A stretch of DNA of 6,617 nt from Anaerolineae bacterium (GTDB lineage: Bacteria > Chloroflexota > Anaerolineae > JAFGEY01): assembly GCA_016931365.1 (NCBI GenBank), contig JAFGEY010000050.1, positions 1-6,617 of the forward strand, written 5' to 3'. The notes under the pieces are model-generated. The model worked only from the letters and a program-made list of their open reading frames with translations, had not been told where the DNA came from and ran no database searches. The position numbers and the translations under genes are program-made. This document shows positions 1-5,646 of this stretch, piece after piece; within the stretch, counting starts at the first letter, position 1; each line of letters opens with the position of its first letter.

Positions 1-268
1 TCCACTGCACCGAGCCGTCCTCGCCGTTCAACGCATACACCGTATAAGTCGCGCCGATGACCTCCATCGTGCCATCGCCGTCCAGGTCGGCGACCGCCGG
101 CGACGAGTACCAGCCCGTCTCACACCAGGAGGTGCAGCCGCCGCGCTGCCATTCCAGCACCGGCACAGGAATGGATTGGGCCAGCGGCACGGCCTGGGTG
201 GAAAAAGAGGACAGGCTCGCTGTCAACAGTCCCAGGATCAACAGAATGGACCAGGATTGAGCTCGCAT
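1..268 (-). CDS. Secreted FG-GAP/VCBS repeat protein, N-terminal part only (runs off left edge)
   Basis: Reading the minus strand from an ATG at 268 gives 89 codons with no stop before the window ends. The start MRAQSWSILLILGLL is a classic signal peptide: one Arg, a Leu/Ile-rich core at about residues 6-20, and plausible cleavage after Ala26 or Ala30. The mature part reaches a first repeat with SSPAVADLDGDGTMEV at residues 55-70, whose Asp61-x-Asp63-Gly-Asp65 pattern is the calcium-binding loop of FG-GAP/VCBS (integrin alpha-like) beta-propeller blades. Cys45 and Cys49 sit just before the blade and could form a disulfide. A GGAG Shine-Dalgarno lies 8 nt before the ATG (within 276-285). It follows the asparaginase gene by 34 bp on the same strand, so shared transcription is likely. 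Such proteins are extracellular or surface structural/binding proteins; the ligand or any enzymatic domain lies outside the window. The family is clear; the specific function is unknown. Confidence 0.85.
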   Translation of the reverse strand, partial: MRAQSWSILLILGLLTASLSSFSTQAVPLAQSIPVPVLEWQRGGCTSWCETGWYSSPAVADLDGDGTMEVIGATYTVYALNGEDGSVQW

Positions 269-302
269 AGACCACTCTCCTATCGTCGTTATCCACAAAA
301 TT

Positions 303-1205
303 TCAAATGTGAACCATTGGCTGTATCAAGCTGCCTTGCATGTACGCATAGGCCATACGCGGCGTGTTACAGGCGCAGCCAATCCGCCCCTGCCGGTCGA
401 GAACGATGATGCCGCCCAGACCGTTGACCCGCCGCTGAAGGTAATCCACGCTCCATCTGGCTGCCGACATAGCCTCGTCTTGCGCCAGGCGATCCACTGC
501 CGCCTTGGCCAAAACGACGCGCATGATCCCTTCTCCCCAGCCAGTGCACGATGCGCCGCCCAGTTCGTCGTCAGCATAATAGCCGCAGCCCACCAGCGGC
601 GAATCGCCGACACGGCCGGGCAGCTTGTGCGGGATGCCGCCGGTAGATGTGCCGGCAGCAATATGGCCGTGCTCATCCAGGGCAACCGCACCGACCGTGT
701 CGAACGGCCCCGTTCGCCGCATAAACGCCTGACGGACATGGAACTGGCAGTCTTGCGAGATTGCCATCCAGCGATCCAGCTCTCGTGGGATCACCAACAA
801 CGCCGAAGGGCAACGCTCGATACTGTGCTTTTCGGCAAACTGCTCCGCACCGTGTCCCACCAGCAGGACGTGATCGCTTTCCATTACCTTGCGCGCCAGC
901 GCAATCGGATGGCGCACCCGCTGCACTGCCGCCACGCTGCCCGCTTTGAGTGTCGCGCCATCCATCAATCCAGCATCCAACTCGACTTCGCCGTCGGCGT
1001 TCAGAAACGCGCCGATGCCTGCATCCAGCGCGGGATCATCCTCCATCAACATAATCGCCTGCTCGACGGCATCCAGCGCCGAACCACCGGACTGCAACAC
1101 CGTCCAACCCACCTGAACCGCAGCCAGGCACGCCTGTCGATGGGCCTCAACCAACTCATCGGGAATGTCCCACGCTCCGCCGTGAACAATCATCGCCGTT
1201 ATCAT
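303..1205 (-). CDS. Isoaspartyl peptidase / plant-type L-asparaginase (Ntn-hydrolase, family T2)
   Basis: This 300-residue protein belongs to the autoprocessing Ntn-hydrolases that cleave isoaspartyl dipeptides and L-asparagine (E. coli IaaA/EcAIII type). Such precursors cut themselves before a threonine into alpha and beta chains. Here the cleavage site is PFD|TVGAVALD, so the nucleophile is Thr170. Downstream come TSTGG (Thr188), LPGRVGDSP (Arg198, Asp201) and CTGWGEG (Thr221-Gly222). Spacings from the nucleophile (18, 28, 31 and 51 residues) equal those of EcAIII Thr179, Thr197, Arg207, Asp210 and Thr230, so the active site is complete. The N-terminal IVHGGAW and the LNADGEVELDAGLMDG segment are also family hallmarks. 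Length is normal. I chose the ATG at 1205 because GGAG (1215-1212) lies 6 nt before it; the ATG at 1217, four codons earlier, overlaps that site and has only a weak one of its own. The protein is likely cytoplasmic, with no signal peptide. Asparaginase versus isoaspartyl peptidase preference cannot be read from sequence. Confidence 0.95.
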   Translation of the reverse strand: MITAMIVHGGAWDIPDELVEAHRQACLAAVQVGWTVLQSGGSALDAVEQAIMLMEDDPALDAGIGAFLNADGEVELDAGLMDGATLKAGSVAAVQRVRHPIALARKVMESDHVLLVGHGAEQFAEKHSIERCPSALLVIPRELDRWMAISQDCQFHVRQAFMRRTGPFDTVGAVALDEHGHIAAGTSTGGIPHKLPGRVGDSPLVGCGYYADDELGGASCTGWGEGIMRVVLAKAAVDRLAQDEAMSAARWSVDYLQRRVNGLGGIIVLDRQGRIGCACNTPRMAYAYMQGSLIQPMVHI

Positions 1206-1211
1206 ACATCG

Positions 1212-1215
1212 CTCC
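1212..1215 (-). promoter_or_regulatory. Ribosome binding site deciding the asparaginase start
   Basis: On the minus strand GGAG is followed by 6 nt and the ATG at 1205. The GGAG is formed from the third base of an earlier in-frame ATG (1217) plus the next codon, so the upstream ATG is probably part of the leader rather than the start. Confidence 0.6.
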
Positions 1216-1219
1216 ATCG

Positions 1220-1232
1220 CTCAAGATTTGAG
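1220..1232. repeat. Small dyad CTCAA-gat-TTGAG in the asparaginase leader
   Basis: A perfect 5-bp inverted repeat around a 3-nt centre. It lies between the predicted -10 box (1243-1238) and the Shine-Dalgarno (1215-1212), at about the expected transcription start near 1231. That is a suitable place for an operator or a small 5' hairpin, but so short a dyad can arise by chance. Confidence 0.3.
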
Positions 1233-1237
1233 GCGGG

Positions 1238-1266
1238 ATCATAGCACACGCTCGCGCTGCCGTCAA
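1238..1266 (-). promoter_or_regulatory. Sigma70-type promoter for the asparaginase gene
   Basis: Read on the minus strand, TTGACG (1266-1261, 5 of 6 matches to TTGACA) is separated by exactly 17 nt from TATGAT (1243-1238, 5 of 6 matches to TATAAT). Transcription would start near 1231, giving a leader of about 25 nt before the chosen ATG at 1205. Sequence, spacing and position all fit, although no experimental start site is known. Confidence 0.55.
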
Positions 1267-1268
1267 AA

Positions 1269-1297
1269 TAGGCAATCAGAGTCCGATGTGGTAAAAT
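1269..1297 (+). promoter_or_regulatory. Weak candidate promoter for the S8 protease gene
   Basis: TAGGCA (1269-1274, 4 of 6) is followed after 17 nt by TAAAAT (1292-1297, 5 of 6). This would give a leader of about 120 nt. Its -35 box is 2 bp from the opposing -35 box of the asparaginase promoter, so the two would stand back to back. An alternative is TTGACC (1337-1342) with GACAAT (1361-1366) after 18 nt. Neither is strong. Confidence 0.3.
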
Positions 1298-1411
1298 CAA
1301 ACCGGCAAGAGCAAGACATTCTTTCTTAACGGCCCGTTGACCAACAAGCGCGTTTCGAAGGACAATGCCGTTCAAGCAATCTCTACCTGGGAATGCCTTG
1401 CCCCCGCCGAC

Positions 1412-1417
1412 AGGAGG
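1412..1417 (+). promoter_or_regulatory. Ribosome binding site deciding the S8 protease start
   Basis: A full AGGAGG lies 6 nt before the ATG at 1424. The same frame stays open upstream to a TTG at 1337, but no ribosome binding site precedes that codon, and the 29 extra residues are polar and unlike a membrane-protein N-terminus. Translation therefore almost certainly starts at 1424. Confidence 0.85.
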
Positions 1418-1423
1418 CCAAAA

Positions 1424-3829
1424 ATGAATCATCATCCCGACAACCAACTACCCCCAGGCCGCGACTGGGCCGGCCTAATCGTAGCCGTCCTGCTCTTTGG
1501 CTGGATCCACGCTGCCACTTGGGCCATCCACGCCCTCACCTGGATGGTCGAGCAGTTTGCCACCATCTTGGGCTATGACTGGCCGTTCTGGGTCTGGCCA
1601 GTTGCCGCACTGGTACACGTGGCGCTGACTGCCGTGCCGCTGCTACCGCTGGCCTGGTTCTGGCGGCGAGCGCGCTACCGCGCTGTGTTCCGAACCTGGA
1701 CGCTGGCCGCCCTGTTTGTACTATGCCTGGCCCCCGCACGACTGGCACCGGTCAACCGCGCACAACTGGCGGCGCTACTGCAAACCCTGGGGCAAGCGAT
1801 CTATTTGATCGGCGTCGCCGGACTGATCTGGCTGCGTCGCCGGGGCGGCGGGGCTGGATTCGTCCGCCCGCAGCATCCCTACCTGCCCACCATCGCCCTT
1901 GCGGCGCTAACCGGCTGGGCCTGGCTGGCCTGGGGCGCGCTCGGCTCCGGCGTCGACACGCTGCTCAACCTGATCTCGGCAGCGCTGTTGGGTCTGAGCG
2001 CGGGCATCGTGTTCGGCCACTTTTTGCTCGATCCCCTGGAATCGACCGGGGCCGGGCCAGGGTGGAACATCGCCCTGGGCGGCGCGGCGATCAATGGCAG
2101 CCTGGCATTGATGGGATCGGCGCTTGGTTTTAACGGCATGCAACTGATCCTGCTGCTGACCCTGCCCGCGTTCGGTTGGGCCTTGATCGCCCTCAGCCAC
2201 CTGGGACGCGATCGCCCGGCGAGCAGCTGGCTGTCGCTGGGACTGGCCACCACCCTGGCCGCTGCCGCGCCAATGCTGTGGATCGATCCAGACGAGTTGG
2301 CTCTGGTGCTCAACCTGGAAACGCGCGACGTGCTGACCTGGAGCCTATATGCTTCGGCGCTCACCGTCGTAACCGCCTGGAGCGTGGGGCTTGTCGTGTG
2401 GCTCTTTCGCCGTTACCTGCCCACGGCGAGAAATCGCACTGCCTGGAGCATTGCTGCACTCGCGCTGACCATAGTCGCGCTGCTGATCTACCTGGTCGCT
2501 GGGCAACCCGGCTTTTATGGCGAGCGGCTGTACGTGATCCTGGCCGATCAGGCCGATGTATCCCCCGCAGTCCGGATCGACGACTATACGCAGCGCCGCC
2601 AATACGTTTACGACACGCTGGTGCAGCATGCCAACACCACCCAGGCCGATATCCGCCGGGTGCTCGACCTGCTGCACGTCGACTATACCCCCTATTACCT
2701 GGTCAACGCACTGGAAATCAATGCCGGGCCGCTGATCCGCCTCTGGCTCAACACGCGACCGGAGGTCGACCGCGTGCTCGACAGCCCCGTGCTGCGCCCG
2801 CTGCCCGCGCCTGTGCCCCCCTCCATCGGCAGTGACACCGCCCCCGCTGAGGCACCGTGGAACCTAACCCTGATCGGGGCCGACCGGGTGTGGCGCGAGT
2901 TCGGTGTGACCGGGCAGGGGATCGTCGTCGGTCAATCCGATTCGGGCGCACAGTTCGACCATCCCGAACTGGCCCGCGCCTACCGGGGGCAGAACGGCGA
3001 TCACGATTACAACTGGTTCGATCCCTGGCATCACACTCAGCAGCCCACCGACATCGGCGGGCACGGTTCGCACACGTTGGGTTCAATTCTGGGTAAAAAT
3101 GTGGGCGTCGCGCCGGGCGCGCAGTGGTACGGCTGTGCCAACCTGGCGCGCAACCTGGCCAACCCGGCACTGTACCTCGACTGCCTGCAATTTATGCTTG
3201 CCCCCTTTCCACTGGATGGTGATCCACTGGTCGATGGCCGGCCGGAACTGGGCGCGCACGTGATCAACAACTCGTGGGGCTGTCCTGACATCGAGGGTTG
3301 CGATCCCAATGCCTTGGTCGATGCAGTGCGCGCCTTGCGTGCGGCGGGCGTGTTTGTCGTCGCTTCGGCGGGAAATGAGGGCGATCAATGCGGCAGCATC
3401 AGCTCACCGCTGGCACTGTACGACGATGCGTTCTCGGTCGGGGCAGTCAATTCGGAGGGCGCGCTGGCCTTTTTCAGCAGCCGGGGGCCAGTCGATGCCG
3501 ACGGGAGCGGGCGCACCAAACCGGACATTCTCGCTCCCGGCGTGAACGTGCGCTCGGCCTTTCCCGGCAGCACCTACTATACGTCCAGCGGCACCTCGAT
3601 GGCCGGACCGCACATCGTCGGTGTGGTGGCTCTGATGTGGTCGGCTAACCCCGATCTGGTCGGCGATATCGAGCGGACAGAGCGGATTTTGATCGAGACA
3701 GCCAAGCCATACGATTATGCCCGGCACGGCGTGCCCAACTGTGGCGACGCTGCCCGAACGCCAGATAACGCCGCCGGATACGGCATCGTCGACGCGTATG
3801 CAGCAGTCAAACAGGCGTTGGCCAAGTAA
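1424..3829 (+). CDS. Polytopic membrane protein fused to an I9-type propeptide and a subtilisin-like (S8) serine protease
   Basis: The 801-residue protein has three parts. Residues 1-360 hold about eleven hydrophobic segments (roughly 15-37, 54-80, 91-108, 118-137, 153-173, 178-201, 214-234, 238-258, 268-286, 304-327, 339-360). Arg-rich loops at 81-90, 138-149, 261-264 and 329-338 all fall on one face, which puts the N-terminus in the cytoplasm and everything after segment 11 outside. Residues about 368-455 (YVILADQADVSP, YVYDTLVQHANTTQ, PYYLVNALEI) resemble an inhibitor I9 propeptide that chaperones and inhibits the zymogen. Residues about 478-800 are a complete S8 domain of the bacillopeptidase F type: Asp506 (GQSDSG), His547 (GGHGSH), oxyanion Asn651 (ASAGNEG) and Ser725 (SSGTSMAGPH). 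Six cysteines in this domain (571, 587, 620, 626, 656, 773) suit disulfides outside the cell. Self-cleavage near residues 465-478 would release the mature protease. It stands alone, divergent from the asparaginase gene. Protease activity is well supported; I do not recognise the membrane domain. Confidence 0.93.
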   Translation: MNHHPDNQLPPGRDWAGLIVAVLLFGWIHAATWAIHALTWMVEQFATILGYDWPFWVWPVAALVHVALTAVPLLPLAWFWRRARYRAVFRTWTLAALFVLCLAPARLAPVNRAQLAALLQTLGQAIYLIGVAGLIWLRRRGGGAGFVRPQHPYLPTIALAALTGWAWLAWGALGSGVDTLLNLISAALLGLSAGIVFGHFLLDPLESTGAGPGWNIALGGAAINGSLALMGSALGFNGMQLILLLTLPAFGWALIALSHLGRDRPASSWLSLGLATTLAAAAPMLWIDPDELALVLNLETRDVLTWSLYASALTVVTAWSVGLVVWLFRRYLPTARNRTAWSIAALALTIVALLIYLVAGQPGFYGERLYVILADQADVSPAVRIDDYTQRRQYVYDTLVQHANTTQADIRRVLDLLHVDYTPYYLVNALEINAGPLIRLWLNTRPEVDRVLDSPVLRPLPAPVPPSIGSDTAPAEAPWNLTLIGADRVWREFGVTGQGIVVGQSDSGAQFDHPELARAYRGQNGDHDYNWFDPWHHTQQPTDIGGHGSHTLGSILGKNVGVAPGAQWYGCANLARNLANPALYLDCLQFMLAPFPLDGDPLVDGRPELGAHVINNSWGCPDIEGCDPNALVDAVRALRAAGVFVVASAGNEGDQCGSISSPLALYDDAFSVGAVNSEGALAFFSSRGPVDADGSGRTKPDILAPGVNVRSAFPGSTYYTSSGTSMAGPHIVGVVALMWSANPDLVGDIERTERILIETAKPYDYARHGVPNCGDAARTPDNAAGYGIVDAYAAVKQALAK

Positions 3830-3897
3830 GGCCAAATCATCCCCGAACGGAGCCGAATCAGCCGACATAGCTCTCCTATGTGAGCATTCTGGTCAAT

Positions 3898-3925
3898 GGA
3901 CCGTCAGAAAGGGGTGACTTGGTCC
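3898..3925 (+). terminator. Hairpin downstream of the protease gene, possible terminator
   Basis: GGACC-GTCA (3898-3906) can pair with TGAC (3915-3918) and GGTCC (3921-3925) across an 8-nt loop, with a 2-nt bulge of TT. It lies about 70 bp after the protease stop, between convergent genes. No T-run follows on the plus strand, so it is not a standard intrinsic terminator. A short dyad, ACATAG-ctctc-CTATGT at 3865-3881, lies between it and the stop codon. Confidence 0.3.
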
Positions 3926-3941
3926 TGTGATAGAATTCTCT

Positions 3942-3958
3942 CGTTCCCACGCTCCGTG
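3942..3958. repeat. Possible remnant of a REP-like palindromic element
   Basis: The left arm CGTTCCCACGCTCCG resembles the first half of a short palindrome (CGTTCCCACGC, a short loop, GCGTGGGAACG) that I recall as a scattered intergenic repeat in many bacteria. Here only CACG-CTC-CGTG still pairs; the outer right arm is missing. Recognition is from memory, and copy number cannot be judged from this window. Confidence 0.3.
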
Positions 3959-3979
3959 CCGGATTTGCGCCGGCGCGGA
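3953..3979 (-). terminator. GC-rich hairpin just after the URO-D-like stop codon
   Basis: TCCGTGCCGG (3953-3962) pairs with CCGGCGCGGA (3970-3979) around a 7-nt loop; nine of ten positions are Watson-Crick and one (3957/3975) is a G-T wobble on the plus strand. Its core is the perfect palindrome GCGCCGGCGC (3967-3976). It begins 3 nt past the stop codon at 3983 on the minus strand, the usual place for a transcript end. No T-run follows, so it may stabilise the 3' end or work with Rho rather than act as an intrinsic terminator. Confidence 0.4.
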
Positions 3980-3982
3980 TTC

Positions 3983-5221
3983 CTATAAAGCAACGCGCTC
4001 CACCTCTTGCCACACGATCTGTGTCCAGCGATCAAATCGCTCCGGATGGTGTTCGCAAGTGTGGGTGTCCTTGAGAACCATTTCCAGCACACAGTCCTGT
4101 TTTTGTGCCACCGCAATCGTGTGCCGGATGTACTGCCGGATCGCGTCCTCGTCAAAATCTCCCACCAGGTGCGACGGGTGCGGCTTCCACGAGAAAATGG
4201 CTTTATTTCCCAGTTTCTCCGCGCAGGCATCCACGTTGGCAAAGGGCGAGATCGAGATGCGGCGAATGCGCGGGATGGTCAGCGCATCGTCGAGCTTGTC
4301 GGTCAGGTCTTCGCAGCAGCCGTAACCGGTGAGGCCAAACGGTTCGAGCAGCCGTTTTTCATAAGCCAGCGCAAACTCGGCGTGCTGCCGAGGGCCGACC
4401 TGGGCCAATTCCTGGGCTTCGGCGCTGGCCCACATATCGATCGGGCGCACGTGGCCGGGATCGAACCCCGGCGCGGGTAACTCGTTGGTGTAGCCGTTGC
4501 CACCGGAGCTGTGATAGGTGCTGTCGTTGTTTATCGACAAAAGGTTTAGATCGATGTACTGCTGCAACACCCGTCGGTGGCCTTCTTCAAAGAAAGCCAT
4601 CGCATCGTGGAGCATCTGCGGCTGGAGATACATATCCATCATCGTTTCGGCCAGGCCGCGTAGATAGGTGTACTGCTGCATCAGATGGTAGGCGATGTGA
4701 GCCACCCCCTTGAGTTTGACGTCCAGGATGTCGCCGAACAACGTCCGAGCTTTTTCCAGTCGCCGCTGTGTCTCGGCCTCGTCGTGCCCAATTTCAGGCC
4801 AGCGTAGTTTGGCGAGGTCGGCCGGTTCCACGATCACCGGGTCAAAGGCCCACGCGCCACGTGCCTCGGTGCTGGGCGTTTGTTTGGACTCCAGCCCCCA
4901 GCCCGAGTCATAGATCGCCTTGCTAACAACCCATTCATTTTCGATCACTGTGTCGTCAGCGAAATGGTCATAGTAGTACAGCCTGCTGCGCAGCACCCAC
5001 TCGATGCGACGCGCGTCTTCTCCTTCGCAGGTCAGCGCGCTTTCGGGCAAAAGCTCCTCCCACGAACCTTCAGGGAAAATGAGGATCATTGGACGTGTGG
5101 GCTGCAAGCTGTTGTGCTTTTTCCACAACTCGCGGCGTTCGGCCTGGACCGGCAGCGCAGCAATCTCGGCGACGCGTTTAGCGAGTTCCCGCAAGACGGT
5201 GCGATCAGCAGATGAAATCAT
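3983..5221 (-). CDS. URO-D-superfamily protein, not HemE (uroporphyrinogen-III decarboxylase-like), function unknown
   Basis: This 412-residue soluble protein fits the uroporphyrinogen decarboxylase-like TIM-barrel superfamily, which also includes corrinoid methyltransferases such as MtaA and CmuA. My assignment rests on the C-terminal half: LTGYGCCEDLTDK (about 297-309), RIRRISISPFANVDACAEKLG (about 318-338), FSWKPHP (about 343-349) and LKDTHTCEHHPERF (about 383-396). I recall these motifs from a widespread group usually labelled URO-D-like or hypothetical. The N-terminal HemE signature (xxPVWxMRQAGR) is absent; residues 42-58 read TRPMILIFPEGSWEELL instead, so it is not the heme-pathway enzyme. 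The MtaA-type His-x-Cys zinc motif is also not intact: Tyr300-Gly-Cys302-Cys303-Glu304 stands at the comparable place. AGGAG lies 6 nt before the ATG. The gene starts 15 bp after the cupin stop, so the two are co-transcribed. Candidate roles are methyl transfer or decarboxylation on a small substrate; neither is shown by sequence. Confidence 0.85.
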   Translation of the reverse strand: MISSADRTVLRELAKRVAEIAALPVQAERRELWKKHNSLQPTRPMILIFPEGSWEELLPESALTCEGEDARRIEWVLRSRLYYYDHFADDTVIENEWVVSKAIYDSGWGLESKQTPSTEARGAWAFDPVIVEPADLAKLRWPEIGHDEAETQRRLEKARTLFGDILDVKLKGVAHIAYHLMQQYTYLRGLAETMMDMYLQPQMLHDAMAFFEEGHRRVLQQYIDLNLLSINNDSTYHSSGGNGYTNELPAPGFDPGHVRPIDMWASAEAQELAQVGPRQHAEFALAYEKRLLEPFGLTGYGCCEDLTDKLDDALTIPRIRRISISPFANVDACAEKLGNKAIFSWKPHPSHLVGDFDEDAIRQYIRHTIAVAQKQDCVLEMVLKDTHTCEHHPERFDRWTQIVWQEVERVAL

Positions 5222-5236
5222 TGAATGCTCCTACGT

Positions 5237-5554
5237 CTATCTATCCATCAAATACCACGCCGCAACCAGCGGTTCCTCGACTGAGCTGCGTGTGTGGTGA
5301 TCCTCGCCCGCGTCGACGATGACCACATCGCCCGCCTGTACGGGAACGTCGACACCATCGACCGGGATCACACCTTTGCCCTGCACAAAAATGAACACCT
5401 CGGCTGCATCGTGAACGTGGCGCGGCTCCGGGTGGGCCGTTTCGCCCGACTTGAACACATACACCCCGCCGTGCGAAATTTTGGCGCTCCCGAGCAGGTC
5501 AGACATCAAAAATGACCCGTCCGGTTTGAAATCGGCAACGGTCAATTTTTTCAT
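5237..5554 (-). CDS. Small single-domain cupin protein
   Basis: The 105-residue protein is one conserved beta-barrel cupin. Motif 1 is RHVHDAAEVFIFVQG, giving metal ligands His46, His48 and Glu52; motif 2 is AGDVVIVDAGEDHHTRS, giving His86 (or His87). All four ligands of the usual three-His/one-Glu site are therefore present, so a metal is likely bound. Proteins of this size act as isomerases, dioxygenases or sugar/small-molecule sensors; sequence alone does not decide. The ATG at 5554 is chosen because GGGAGG (5566-5561) lies 6 nt before it; the open frame extends 24 codons further to 5626, but that stretch is atypical and lacks a ribosome binding site. It precedes the URO-D-like gene by 15 bp and follows the DUF1028 gene by 92 bp. 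I found no convincing promoter in that 92 bp, so it may be read through from DUF1028. Confidence 0.92.
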   Translation of the reverse strand: MKKLTVADFKPDGSFLMSDLLGSAKISHGGVYVFKSGETAHPEPRHVHDAAEVFIFVQGKGVIPVDGVDVPVQAGDVVIVDAGEDHHTRSSVEEPLVAAWYLMDR

Positions 5555-5560
5555 TGTTTT

Positions 5561-5566
5561 CCTCCC
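5561..5566 (-). promoter_or_regulatory. Ribosome binding site deciding the cupin start
   Basis: GGGAGG on the minus strand with a 6-nt spacer before the ATG at 5554. It rejects the longer open frame beginning at 5626. Confidence 0.8.
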
Positions 5567-5646
5567 TTTATCGACCTGGAAACAATTACCGGCAGGAGCA
5601 GTTCTCTGACTCGCCCTTGTTTGCACGTCCGTGATCCAAATTTATT

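Noticed and set aside
309..1244. A 311-codon open frame on the plus strand lying opposite the asparaginase gene
   Set aside because: It mirrors a gene with a complete, correctly spaced active site. Its product has no recognisable domain and is rich in Arg, His and Gln as expected of an antisense shadow in high-G+C DNA.
1337..1423. N-terminal extension of the protease from a TTG codon
   Set aside because: No ribosome binding site precedes the TTG, while AGGAGG stands at ideal distance before the ATG at 1424.
2176..2835. A 219-codon plus-strand open frame inside the protease gene
   Set aside because: It is an out-of-frame shadow with an Arg/Pro/Ala-rich product and no domain. The protease reading frame through the same bases encodes membrane segments and the propeptide.
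3983..5221. Annotation as heme-pathway uroporphyrinogen decarboxylase (hemE)
   Set aside because: The N-terminal MRQAGR substrate-binding signature is absent and the protein is longer than usual HemE. Only superfamily membership is supported.
5555..5646. Possible promoter or terminator between DUF1028 and the cupin
   Set aside because: I found only weak partial matches, such as TTGGAT without a fitting -10 box, and a tiny CACG-TC-CGTG dyad. Nothing there stands above chance.
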